DNA from: Amaranthus tricolor
Lineage: Eukaryota; Streptophyta; Magnoliopsida; Caryophyllales; Amaranthaceae
Direction of reading: 5' to 3'
Assembly: GCF_026212465.1 (NCBI RefSeq)
Contig: NC_080059.1
Coordinates: 7,203,811-7,267,810 of the forward strand
Length of the DNA stretch: 64,000 nucleotides
Each line of letters begins with the position of its first letter. The stretch's first letter is position 1. Positions 53,121 to 64,000 of this stretch are shown piece after piece. The translations under genes and the position numbers were made by a program. Below the pieces are notes generated by a model, which did no database searches, was not told where the DNA came from, and saw only the letters and a program-made list of their open reading frames with translations.

Positions 53121-54831
53121 GGAAAAATTACCCTGAATAATATGAATTGTCACTAATTTTCCAACAATAATACGAACTTTCACTGATTTCCTAACAATAA
53201 TACGAACTTTCAATTAACCATGAATAATACGAACTTTGACATGTGTTTTCCACTGGCATACCTGACCGGTTTATAACCGGGAGAAACGGTCACTTCCTCA
53301 TTTCCTTCATCAGTTTTATGGGTTTATAGACAGCAGCCTTCATCTTCTTCATTTCCTCACTTTGCTCTTCCATTTGAATTACTTCTTCCAACATCTTAAC
53401 AGTAAAACTTTTCTATGTTATCCACTAACCTGGGTTTCATCCTCCACCCTTCCGAAACATAATTAGTATTAAACTGTTGTATATTTCCGGATAAAGCTTA
53501 TCAACAAGTTTCATGCATGATGATAGAAGTGTGCTTGTTCTGAGTTGTGGCTTTTGCATTTTCTCAGACGTTATACTACAAATGCTTCTGTGTTTTAAGC
53601 CGAATGGAAACGTAAATGTAAAACCAGTTGATATTAATGCAATGAACCCTTCGAAAATTAAAGATGCCATGAGTCAAAGCTCACCGATTAGCATACTGGT
53701 TGGCTCAGAACCTCGAGAAGATTCTGCTCCAGTGGCTAGCCAAGAGTAGAAATCTAATTCATGCAAGTACGTCCAAAAGGGTACAAGAGCTGTAAGTGAT
53801 AAAGTTATGTTGAAGGCAGCGTCAGGACATGATGAAAACCAGAAATCAACGGGAGTGCCTCAATATGCAATGAAGCCTACTCTGGAAGTTCAAAACGCCA
53901 CAAGCCGGAGTAGTAAGAGCCACCCAACAGTTCGATCTGAAACAGGGGAGAATTTTGCTACAATGGATGATTTGAATCAGAAACCTGAACCATACTTGCA
54001 CGGACAGAAGGGAATGGTCGTAAGAGACACAGTAACAGTGAATGCAAGTGATTGCAACAGTAATAGTAGTTATGTTGCGAACTGTAAGAATGGTGACAGT
54101 ACATCCAAAACTTCTCATGTAGATGACTTACTTAGCAAACTTGATGTGGACTGTATTAAAGGGGCATTAGAGCGAAAAAAGTGGCTGAATCGCAATGGAG
54201 ATGAGGTTACTGCTATAGAAGAACCCGTCTTTGACAGTGATCTTCACTTACAAAGGGAATTAGAAAGAGGAGTAGAACTTGAGTATGCAGCTGATAAGAA
54301 ACAAAAAGTGTCGAGATAATAAGACTGAAGATTTTTTTGTTGATAGTTTTATTTTAAATCATTGATATTCTACAGATTAGTGTCCCTGATTTCTTATTCA
54401 TTACAAATATAATGTCTTGCATAACTTGTGCACTGTTGATTATAAAAGTGATTCTTAGAGTTAAAAAGATGTAAATATGGTCATTTGATTAATGCATTCT
54501 TTGGAGCTCAGCTCAAAATTTTGACTTTCTGTATGATAATTGTAGATAGGTTGAAAGTATTCCAGTTATGAAGAGGGAGAAGATGCTGGTACTGCGTGAG
54601 GAAGATGCTGGTACGTTGCTCTTTCTTTTCCTTAATTTTATCAGAAAAAAAAAAATTTAAATGAGAGCTGAGCACATTTACCAGTTACAGGTAAATTAGT
54701 ATACCAGCGGAAAACACATGTCAAAGTTCATATTATTCATGGTTAATTAAAAGTTCGTATTATTATTGAGAAATCAGTGAAAGTTCGTATAATAATCAAC
54801 CATATGCAAATAAGTAATACCAATTTTTCTT
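53121..54831. mobile_element. MITE-family element carrying a host gene fragment (Pack-type)
   Basis: The left arm (about 53121-53265) and right arm (about 54690-54831) are inverted repeats sharing 'ATACGAACTTTCACTGATTT', 'AATTAACCATGAATAATA' and 'GAACTTTGACATGTGTTTTC'. The first bases, GGAAAAATTACC, match the MITEs at 35673 and 36591. The centre, unlike those MITEs, is about 1.4 kb of gene-like DNA (cyclin-T-like 3' region). The right extremity is diverged and no target duplication was identified. Confidence 0.8.
53564..54319 (+). pseudogene. Cyclin-T-like C-terminal gene fragment
   Basis: After a plausible acceptor ('TTTTCTCAG|ACGTTATAC', 53568) one frame runs to TAA at 54317-54319, with an in-frame TAG at 53747-53749. 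The product is hydrophilic and Ser/Asn-rich, and ends in 'VDDLLSKLDVDCIKGALERK' then 'HLQRELERGVELEY'. That layout (a K-D-x-x-K-x-A-L-E-x-K helix followed by ERELE-GVEL) matches the C-terminal region of plant T-type cyclins, partners of CDKC in P-TEFb. The cyclin boxes are absent. With the internal stop, no start and inverted-repeat ends on both sides, I interpret it as a captured, non-functional 3' fragment. Family assignment is moderate. Confidence 0.6.
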
Positions 54832-56519
54832 AGTGAAAACTGAAAAGACACATAACACACATTATGGATCACTAATCATTATATAAAAGAAAGGTGTAAA
54901 AAAAGATGCCATATCAAAATTAGTAAAATACTTTTTTTTTTCTTTTCACACCCTTTTGCTCTATTATGTATAAATTAATTTTTTTTTTTAAATTTTACGT
55001 GTTGATCATGCATTTCTTGACTTTTTCATAAGTGTTTTTTGGAGTCTGTGTGGCGACTTTAAGCTTCTTATTTTTTCCATGTGGTATATAAAATGTTAAG
55101 TTTTTGGTTGAATTAAGTACTTATTTCGATTGTATTTCGAAATATATGGTCAATTAAGATGATCACAACGTTTTTTTTTTTTGAAAAAATGTCATTTCGT
55201 TGGGTAAAAATAGCATAAGTTTTAATAAAAAAAACTTCTTTCTGTCTACGAGGAGATTCATATAAAAGAATCCAAACAGCCACATAAATTAAATATCCTT
55301 TTTCCTTAATTTATTTCAATTAATTACACCAAAAATATAACATCTCAAATCCACAAAATTCCAAAAAAAATCTTTATTAGATAATTTAGAGTATAAAAAG
55401 TATAAAAGTCTTAAGTATATGATGTGTATTAAGGTATAAAAGTTTAATTATAATTATTAGTTCTAATTATACTAAGGTTTAATTCCACGAAAAGTTATTG
55501 GCAAGTACTATGAAAATAGTAGGGCCAAGAAGATTATAAAATATTAATTTTATAATTAAAGACAAGAGACTATAAAAACCCGTGTCCAAAAAGAATAAGG
55601 AATAGAGCTTTATTTTGAAGTTACGACAATTTTTTAAGGTTGAAATATTTAATGGGCTGATTTGTTAGGATATATTGATTAGAAGTTACGGTTATTTTTA
55701 ATTTAAAAACCAAATAAATAAAATTTTCTATTTTTTTCCTAAAAAAATAGGAAAGTGAGTAAATTCTACCATGATATATATAGATCCAATATCTCTCACG
55801 TGAGATATACAATAATTCATAAGTGCAATATCCAAATTTATTTTAACTTATTGCAATATTTTTCTCTCAACCTCCCGAAGTTAAATTCTCTACAAGTTAC
55901 TAAGTGTGAAAGAAATTGATCACTTCTTTTCATTCTATTTCTAAGATGCGCTTATAATTAATTGCAAAACGTTGTAAGTGTATTTCAGGTTTTAAGCCTA
56001 TGTACCAAGTAGGCGAAATAACGGTTTTAGGAAAACGAGATAGTGCATTGGTTTGGTATCAAGTTTCCGTACGACATTATCTTAAAGTATCTTCGGTTTA
56101 ATGTTATTTATTTATTTTAAGTTAATTAAATTCGTTATAATTTCAATTCTTAGAAATTTGTATTATGTTATAAAAATTTGTAATCTCATAATAATGCTTG
56201 TAAATCTCTTCAAATTTTATTCATATAAAACGGTTAACAATCTAATGTTACTTTAGATTTAACAAGCTTCACTCAATACAAGAAAAAATAAGGACAAAAA
56301 TGAAAACATGCATTTATATTTTTATGAACGAAAAATGAGAAAATAATTTCATTATTTCCGTCTGCGGAAAAGGCGATTTAAGGAGCAGAGTAGTTCCGTC
56401 ATCTATCCATAAAATATTTTGTCAGATTTTTTTCCTTCCCTTTTTCTCTGTTGTCTGAAAATTAAAATTTATTAGGGTTTTTGATTTGAATCAAAAATTG
56501 GGGTTTATATTCTTCAATC
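54832..56519. other. Intergenic and upstream region of the RING gene
   Basis: AT-rich, no gene. The last 150-200 bp, with CT-rich 'TTTTTCCTTCCCTTTTTCTC', look like the 5' leader of the gene starting at 56520. I see no clear TATA box. Confidence 0.5.
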
Positions 56520-57854
56520 ATGGTTTCTGATTCAATTATCAATGCTTCCATTCCTAATGCTTCCAAGTATTTCGCCAAGAAAAAGAGGGTAAATTTTCAA
56601 TTTTATTTATTTTTATTTGTAATCGTGTTTTAATTCTTTTTTTGATGTTCATGCATGGAATTAGTTTGGTTTTTGGCTGAGAAATGTTGTTTTAATGGTT
56701 GTTTTTAGGCGAATAGGTCGGCGAAATTGAAGCAGTGTAAGCTCGATGCTCGTCGAGAACAGTGGCTTTCTCAAGGTACTCCATTGATTGTTTGATTTTT
56801 ATTGTAATTTTAGTTCTTGATTACTGTTTCTTGTTTGTAATATGTGACTGAATTGATTGAGAAATTTTCTCGTGTGTTCTTTTCTTTTTTTCCAATAGTT
56901 AAGAGCAAGAATTGCAAAGATGAAGTGAATGCATCTTCTGCTATTATTGGTTGTGGTGGAGGTGTTCAATTTAAGCGACTGGAAATTGAGGCTCCGGAGA
57001 AAGCAATGCCTTTCTGTAAGGATTTTGAAGTGAAAAATCCGACAGTTGAGATTAGTCACCATGACAGTGATTTGGAATTGTCCCCTGCTAATAGTCCCAC
57101 GAGTAGCATTTCTGGGGGGAATGATTCCGGAAATGTTTATACTGGTAGCTGCAGTAGCAGTTTTAGTTTCAGTAGCGGTGGGTGTTGCTCAGGGAGTATA
57201 ACTGAGGAAGAGGAGGGTGAAGGAGGTGGAGGTTGTGACGATGATGAATGTTTGGATGATTGGGAGGCGGTTGCAGACGCTTTGGTGGGTGTTTCTGATG
57301 ATAATCTGGTTCATAACCAAAATGATGGTGCTTCCCCTGAGCAAGAAACGGATGTTGGATTGAGCTGTGTGGTTCAACATACTAATCTTGAGAATATTGA
57401 TGCTCAAGTGGAGAAATCAAAGAGGGATGGAGTTGGAATTTTGGGCAGGGGTAGTGAAAATTGTAAAGCTTGGAGGCCGGATGATGCTTTTAGGCCTCAG
57501 AGTTTGCCAAATTTGGGAGTACATCAGAGTTTTCCATCGAGCATAGAGAGGCATCATGGGTTCATGAACCCAAGGGTTCATAACATGACTCCTGGTGTTC
57601 CTACTTCATGCCCTATATGCTGCGAGGAGTTGGACTTGACGGACTCGAGTTTTCTCCCTTGCTCGTGTGGGTTCCATTTGTGCCTTTTTTGTCATAAGCG
57701 GATTATTGAGGAAGATGGTCGGTGTCCTGGATGCAGGCAGCCATATGCTTCAGATCCATTAGAGAAGGAGACAATTGTATCCATGTCCGGTGCTGGAGGT
57801 TGTCTAACAATTTGTTTGGCTCGCTCTTGTAGCATGTCGTCTTCAAGGATTTAG
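56520..57854 (+). CDS. RING-finger protein with CNOT4-type C4C4 RING, putative E3 ligase
   Basis: Three exons, 56520-56588, 56709-56775 and 56899-57854, with GT/AG borders and matching phases (0, then 1), give 363 residues. The N-terminus 'MVSDSIINASIPNASKYFAK' leads into a basic helix ('KKKRANRSAKLKQCKLDARR'). A long Ser/Gly- and acid-rich middle (residues about 90-150) follows, with 'DECLDDWEAVADALVG'. The RING is at residues 283-324: C283-x2-C286-x13-C300-x-C302-x4-C307-x2-C310-x10-C321-x2-C324. All eight ligands are Cys, with the 'PCSCGFHLCLFC' core seen in CNOT4/NOT4 RINGs. Such RINGs recruit E2 enzymes. Unlike CNOT4 itself there is no RRM after the RING, so this is a plant-specific RING protein of unknown substrate. 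The first exon is easily missed because the third exon alone has an open frame with an earlier in-frame ATG (56844), which lies in the intron. Confidence 0.92.
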
Positions 57855-60582
57855 AAGAGAAAAGTTGTCTTTGTGTTGATTCAGCTTATGTATGGTGGAA
57901 CTCAGTTTTTACATTATGGTGTCTATCAGTGTTTTGTTCATCTAGCTTGATTCTAGTTTGTAGGAGTGGGTATAAAAGCCTGTGGCTTTAAGCATTGAAT
58001 TGTTGAGCTGGCTTGGTTATAGAGCTTGGTCCAAATCTAAGTGGTGCATATGCTGATTGTAGAGGAATGGATGCCAGTATGTGAATAGTAAGTGGTACAG
58101 AAATGAATACATAAAGCTTATAACAATCTTGTCTATTTATATGTTTTTGCCTTTTATGTTAGTTGCATACTGTTTGATGCATGGATTTTGACACCTGCTG
58201 ATTATTTCAGAATGCACTTGAAGTTCGTTATCATGTTTAATCTCTGTAGCAAGGTTTATCTTCTTCTTCTGTGTTGCCTATAATATTCTGATTATGGATT
58301 CATTGATAATATTACTTGTAGTGAATAAGCTCAGGTGCACCCTATCCGTTGACTCCTAATAATGACCTTTGCTCAATGCATACTGACTTGTTTCCTCATT
58401 GCAAATGATTCTGGATGTTCAATCATCTATGTTGAGCATAAATGAGTCGATCATAATGCAAAAATGTGGTAATGGCGTGGTGATGTAGCTACAGGAGTGA
58501 TGTGGTTGTTGTATCGCCAAATATCGGCCAAAATCATGAAATATCCCTTGGTATGTCCTAAAATGCGGGTTTTTTTACACCTTGATAGCACGACTTATAT
58601 CGGTTCATTAATTTGAAAACCTTTACAACACGGTCGATACAATACGACGCCACTTTGTTTTTTGCATACTGAGTCACCAGATAGGGCAAACAAAGGAGAA
58701 AGTATTTTGTTTCATTATATTATTAGAAATGCTGTAAGGGCTTTTTTTTCTTATGCTCTGAAGCATATTGATGTTTATGTTCTTTATCATGTACTTAATA
58801 CTTGATACTCATAATTAATGTGTATGTTATTTTATCATTTGTGCAATCCTAGAGAAACTTGAATGGAGCTTGTTGGGGAGAAATCTTTCAGTTTGAAGAA
58901 ATTATACTTTAGAAAAAATTTAGCTTGCTTTCCTTGCTGTGCTGCTGGGTGCTGCTCCTTCTCATAAGACTGGATTAAGAAAAACAAGAGAAGAAAAAAT
59001 GGTATACAATATCTGCAGAATGGCTAAACCTACTTGTATTTGATGTGTTAAACTTTGGTGGTTATTATCGGATAATTAGTTTTTTTTTGTGTCTGTGGTG
59101 TTGTTGATTATGGCTTCTCATACACTAAAATGCTTTTCTATTGATTGAGATCAAGATGGTCATTGTTAAAATTCATATATCTCTGTATGGTTATGTGCTA
59201 ACTAGGGGATGTATGCACTTCTTTAAATCCTTGAATAGGGATGTATTGTCAATGAGGAAGTGCTTTATGCTTCATCTCTTAGATGCAAGGGTACTGTTAA
59301 GTTTTCAAGATTGCTAGATCGCCAAGTTTGTGTATAAAAGAGAAATATTGATTATCATCGGAGCATATGCACTTCAAGTGTTCACCTTGATTGAAGCAAA
59401 CGAAGCATAGGAAATAAAATTTTGGGAGGAGTTAGATGGCGTGAAAGCAAATAATATCAAAAATTCTATATGCTAGCAGCAATTTTAAGGATTATGCTAC
59501 GTAGATGCAAAGTGGTTTTGAGAGTGTCGATGGTGGTTTGGATTTTGAATGAGAAATGAGTAAGGGACTAGGTAAGATTATGTAAGGAAGATAAATTTTG
59601 GTGTGTAATTACTGTACTTAACGTGTGGTATAGAAAGCATGGAAACCTTTTAAATGTAATAAAAATAAATCATTTTGTGACTCATAGAAATGGTGGTAGG
59701 ATTGCTATCCAAATTGGTTACTTGATTAGTAGAATTGATAGTGGAAGAGGTTTAATTGGTCATAGTTTGTGACTCATAGAAATAGGTTTAATCTATTCTT
59801 TTGACCATTTGCAAGTCAAGCTACAAGCATTGATCATAGTTTGTGTTCGCATGTTATTTGCTTGCTCTTCTCATATTTCTTTCTACATTAAGGCAATTGT
59901 TTGTTCTGTTGCTTTGGTTTACTTTGGCTTGGAAGCTAATGGATTGTCAGCTGAAGTATCTAGCCGGTCAAGTCCTGTATGATGATTGGTAAGAAGCATT
60001 CAGACATTTTATATTTTGCAGTGAAGCTCATGGGTTAGATTGGTGCCATTTCTTTCTATTTGTGTCAAAATATTTTTTAGTTCAACATGGTAGTTAACAA
60101 ATTTGATGCTTAAGTTCTAATATTGCTTATGTTGCGTTTTACTTGCAATATCCAAATGTGATGTACCCTATGTTACTCATGATAAGCTACTACTACTAGT
60201 TATCACTATTGTTGTGTACTCAACTGTACTTAAACTGCTACTTAAAAGTCTTGGTATAATGTGGTGTCTGATTTTACCAGCTTTTTGAACATGGTTGGTA
60301 GTTTGGATGTCTTAGCGCCCAACTGCTCCAGGTTGTGCCCTGATGAATCACTAGTTATCTATGAGTTACGGAGATTAGAACTGGGGAAGTCAAGATGAGC
60401 ATCTAACTTCACTTTCATGTTACTATCCGCGGTTAGGTCTTGTTCCTTTCATCTCTCTTGTTTAGTTGTTTATCTTAATTAGTTTTCTAAATATGTGATT
60501 ATTGCGCAATTAAATTGCAATTACTGATAAGTGCCTTCATCTGTGATTTGTTTTCTATCGTGATTTTTCCTTTGATCCTGTA
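57855..60582. other. 3' UTR and intergenic DNA, no gene
   Basis: The first few hundred bases are probably the 3' UTR of the RING gene. The remainder has no ORF above 60 codons with protein-like composition and no recognised RNA gene or repeat termini. Base composition is less AT-extreme than in the 24-45 kb region, so transcribed UTR or intron sequence cannot be excluded. Confidence 0.5.
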
Positions 60583-61159
60583 GCTGAATAATATTCCTTT
60601 TACTTGTCCCATTTGGATTGGGCACGCAAATTAAGGATAGTAGGGAGACCACCTAAAAGGTGGTAGTTGGGATATTTTAAGAGTATGGATTAATTATTAA
60701 TGATTTCCTCCTTTTTCATAATTAAAGTAGATATAATTCAAATTTAGAGGGAAAATTCAATTGCACATTACAACTTATTTAATTTACATATACATTCCAT
60801 AAACAAAGTTTTAAAGTACTTAAACTAAAATTACATAATTTAAATTACAAATTGAAAACTTAAAATAAAAAAATCTTCATTTCTACCTTGATTTCTTTCA
60901 ACGTCTTTTGTACGACAACCGATAACGAACAACCCTGTCGCCACATGCGCATGTGGATATTAAATATTTCATTGACTTTAGATTTTAGAAACAAAGACAA
61001 TATGCATTTAGTGTTTAAATTAGATTAATTAGCTCCAAATACAACAACAATTTGATTTTTAATTAAATCCGAAAATCTTTCTCAAATGGAGAGTTAATTT
61101 CACAAAATAGTTTCCCAAAACAGAAATTCAAATGAAGGGACACAGCCAAAATAGAAAGA

Positions 61160-61640
61160 TCTGGCGCCAAGTACACAACAGTCAAAATATTGCCAGTAAT
61201 AAGAAACAAATGGCCACAAGGAGCAAGCAAGACAATTTTTATCCAACAAGACAATGCCAAACTACACATTGTGGATGATGATTTAGGATTTAGAGAGGCA
61301 GCAACATTAGAGGAATTTGACTTTCATTTGGTTCAACAACCACCTAATTCTCCATACATGAATGTCTTGGACTTAGGCTTTTTCAGATTAATACAAGCAC
61401 TTCAACATCAAAAATCAGCATACAATTATTCACAAATAGTGAAGGCAGTTAATCATGCATTTGAATCTCTACAACCAACTACAATGAAATTTGTTTGAAT
61501 CACTTTACAAGCATGTAAAGTTGAAGTTATAAAAAAATCGGGGGCATAGACTATCATATTTCTCATATAAACAAGATCAAACTTGTAAGGGAGGGAAGAC
61601 TCTCTGAGTATTTAAGTGTAAGGAGGGAGATCATTTACGA
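61160..61640 (+). pseudogene. Mariner-like transposase, C-terminal catalytic remnant
   Basis: The open part (to 61498) codes 'LPVIRNKWPQG', 'TIFIQQDNAKLHIVDDD', 'FDFHLVQQPPNSPYMNVLDL' and 'GFFRLIQALQHQKSAYNYSQ'. This is the catalytic half of a plant DD39D transposase. The Asp of QQDNA and the Asp of NVLDLGFF are both present with exactly 39 residues between them. The family's conserved PPNSPD is changed to PPNSPY. The first catalytic Asp and the whole DNA-binding half are absent upstream, and downstream (61500-61640) the frame is interrupted by stops. Not functional. Confidence 0.85.
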
Positions 61641-61739
61641 TTCCCTGCGTTATTTGGACATAAAAGTAGAAAAAAACATGTTTGACATCATCTTGTTCTA
61701 CTTAGTCATAAATGATCAACAAATTTTCCACCAAACAGG

Positions 61740-61930
61740 AGAAGGAACATCACATACAGATGATGAATCAGGAAGGGAACCAGCATCAACAACAACAAAT
61801 GATGAACCAACACCAGCACATACATCACAACCAACATCAAAGTCCAACAACAAATGAGGAAGCAGAAGAAACAGAGTTCATATGAACACAAAACAGAGAT
61901 CAACAACAACAAATGAGGAACACAGATTTT
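61740..61930 (+). repeat. CAACAACAAATGA-type low-complexity repeats
   Basis: 'ATCAACAACAACAAATGA' or close variants recur at about 61786, 61844 and 61898 between A/C-rich spacers. The ORF at 61654-61857 spans this and has a Thr/Ser/Pro-rich tail, possibly a decayed C-terminus of the transposase. Confidence 0.5.
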
Positions 61931-62264
61931 TTGGGAAATTACAAGGGCAAAGAAGAACATGTGAAAATACATGAGTATACTTTGGGGTTAACTGTGAATA
62001 CTCACTTTTGGAAAACATTAGATCAATAAAATGTTTAGAATGTAAACATCATGTATGACATGTCATGAAGTTGTTTAAAACTAAACATTTTAATGAAATG
62101 CAAAAGATGAACAAATTTTGTATGGCCTCAAACATTATCAAGTTGTTATCTCTCTTAAAAGCCTCCTAAACATCATGTTTGGTGGCTTATTCCCTCAAAA
62201 GCCAAGATTGGTGGCACAACACGATTTTAGTATTTTTTTGCAGCTAGAAATCAAACATATACCC

Positions 62265-62708
62265 TCAATAAAAATCATAGGGCAAATACAAACACATGGT
62301 CTCAAAATCATCACAGACCACAAACATGCATATCAAACAAAGAACAAACAAAACAATATCGAAATCATCATGAGTCAGAAAGGTTGTGTATATCCACATA
62401 CGAGAGAAGGGTCCATAAACATCATCAAAATCAGGCTTCAGATCAGCATCATCAAGTGACTCTTCCTCTGAAGAGGGGAAAAGATCCTCAATATAAAGAT
62501 CTTGTAGATCTAGTTGTAAATCAAACAAACCCCCTATTTCTTCATTCTCTGAATTCAACTCTCTTCCCCATTTAGAATCCATTTCCACAGAAATAGTAGG
62601 AGATTGAGGGACGTATTGGTATTAGTCAAACCAAGGATTAAGAGGACCCACTAAATCATTTTCCTCAGAGGAAGAAATCCATGAAAGACACGAACTTGGT
62701 GAATCCAT
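62265..62708 (-). pseudogene. Unknown acidic ORF in antisense inside the MLE
   Basis: From ATG 62708 (minus) the frame reads 'MDSPSSCLSWISSSEENDLV', 'GPLNPWFD', a TAA stop, then 'MDSKWGRELNSENEEIGGLF', 'DLQLDLQDLYIEDLFPSSEE' and 'ESLDDADLKPDFDDVYGPF' before turning hydrophobic and stopping at 62265. It is strongly acidic at first and preceded by a purine-rich leader (62820-62960 on the plus strand shows GA repeats). I do not recognise it. It may be a captured host 5' gene end or a lost part of the element. The opposite strand's ORFs (62118-62459, 62384-62575) are shadows. Confidence 0.35.
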
Positions 62709-63183
62709 ACTTTTCAAAAAACCAGATCTATGAAGAAAGATCACAGAGGAAAGAGAAAGGTGAACCCAGATCTAATTTTAGGGTTTATTAGGTAATGTCA
62801 GTGAGTGAGGGAGAGGACTGAGGAGAGCGATGAAGAGGAGAGAGAGGGAAACTAAGGATGAAGATGATGATGTTCATCTTCAAAGATGAAGAGTGAACAC
62901 AGAAAGCTGAAGATGAAGAGGCGCGATTTTAGGGTTAGGTTAGGTCAGTGAGTGAGGGAGGGGGTGGGTTTTATGCAAGAGGGAGGGAAAGTTAATGTCT
63001 TAATTATGTTGGGGAGGGTTAATTAGTATAGATAAGTAAGTTAAGTGAGGGTATTTTGGTAATATCACATGGAAAATGAGGATAGTTTGGTAAAAAAAAT
63101 CCATGTCAAAAAAGGAAATGAGACAACTAAGGTGAATTTACCCAATAAGGAAATGGGACAAGTAATTTGAATTGGAGGGAGTA

Positions 63184-64000
63184 GTTTTGAAGACAAGCTA
63201 ACATGAATACATTTTCTGTGTTCTTGTCATATTTGCTGTGGTTGTAGGAAGTGTTGTGGTGAAAGATTTCTTTTTCATGAGATTGCAGAACTAGGTATTT
63301 TATCACTTTAAGGCTAGCTGATACTGATCTACAGTAACTAAGAAGAATAGTCTAAACTCTAAAAGTTATTGTATTTTATCGAAATGGCTTTTGACAATGC
63401 TAGCGTATTGCCTAGAAAAGGATATCACCATTTGCGGTTGTGCTTTACTGCTGTTTTTTTTGTTTGGATGTCAGTTTCTAGCGGTAGTTTTTACGAGTTT
63501 GTGGCCGTAAATTGGTCAAATGAAAGAAGAGACATGTAAAATCCTCTGTCGCATATAGAAAGTAACTGAGTTAGTGAGTTGGAAATAAAAGTTTGCTTGC
63601 CTGAACTCTTTTTCTAGGAGCCTTAGACTGTTGTTTTATAAACATTCATCTCACAGATGATAGCTGTCCAAGTTACCTTTACCTTTATCTTCTTGGTGCA
63701 CACCTATTTTTGAGTGTTATTTTGTTTGGAAGTATTGATATCCTGCTTGCTGCCGATGGTACGATGCTGGTTTCTGTTTAGACTTTTGAGTTTTTTTGAA
63801 GGGCCTAGGAACACAATTTTTCATTGTTGTCAAGTTGTTTTCTTAAGTAGTGTAAGGAAGCCCACCATTCCACCAATCAACAGGGCTATCTGGCTAGTGC
63901 TTTGGCCTTTGGGATGCTGCCGTCGAAGATGTGAAAGAGAAAACATATACAGTTGCGGTGCTAAATTTAGGGCTCAAACCCCCGACTCTGCTACTTCATA
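63184..64000. other. Non-coding right edge of the window
   Basis: No gene recognised. The final 40 bases on the minus strand ('GTCGGGGGTTTGAGCCCTA') resemble a tRNA/SINE B box, but the window ends before this can be judged. Confidence 0.35.

Larger units (their letters stand above)
60583..63181. mobile_element. Decayed mariner-like element (MLE)
   Basis: The right end complement reads CTCCCTCCAATTCAAATTAC then TTGTCCCATTTCC, the Stowaway/mariner terminal sequence, next to a TA (63182-63183). The left end is diverged but keeps 'TTACTTGTCCCATTTGG' at the matching distance from a TA (60581-60582). The 2.6-kb length and the enclosed transposase fragment agree with a plant MLE. It contains a transposase remnant and an unrelated acidic ORF on the other strand. 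Confidence 0.8.

Noticed and set aside
63950..64000. tRNA gene at the right edge
   Set aside because: Only a B-box-like stretch is visible; no acceptor or anticodon stem can be folded, and the window ends. A SINE remnant is more likely.

Overview
This is a 64-kb stretch of plant nuclear DNA. It is AT-rich, its genes have introns, and about half of the visible structure is transposable elements (TEs). The host genes are eudicot-type. Short elements of the 'TATGAGACGGTCTC' type are frequent, and they remind me of Caryophyllales genomes (Amaranthaceae such as spinach, beet or quinoa), but I cannot prove the species from sequence alone.

Three host genes look intact. (1) 4460-10111 (+): a two-exon, 59-residue membrane microprotein split by a 5.47-kb intron. 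It resembles the cytochrome c oxidase assembly factor COX14. (2) 20431-23667 (-): a four-exon, 626-residue TORTIFOLIA1/SPIRAL2-like microtubule-associated protein. (3) 56520-57854 (+): a three-exon, 363-residue protein with a C-terminal C4C4 RING finger of the CNOT4 kind.

The rest, left to right: a 1-kb palindromic foldback element (50-1094); a broken hAT transposase with its 5' end (about 1285-3946); host gene 1, with a 550-bp element in its intron (6768-7317); two nested hAT-type elements of one family (11438-17602, interrupted by 14482-17512), the outer one carrying a piece of a host HAD phosphatase gene; host gene 2; a long AT-rich interval (23.7-45 kb) with a 5'-truncated LINE inside a MITE-like repeat, a hAT-like element, a nuclear copy of plastid accD, a 2.8-kb solo LTR, a copia-type solo LTR and several MITEs; a complete CACTA (En/Spm) transposon (45021-51257) inserted in an older repeat; a MITE-like element enclosing a cyclin-T-like 3' gene fragment (53121-54831); host gene 3; and a decayed mariner-like element (60583-63181).

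The most informative features are the nested hAT pair with gene capture, the CACTA element whose accessory TNPA-like gene reads through seven exons while its TNP2 transposase is truncated and stopped, and the possible plant COX14. There is no operon-like or defence-system-like organisation. The three host genes are independent units, and most of the architecture is explained by successive TE insertions.
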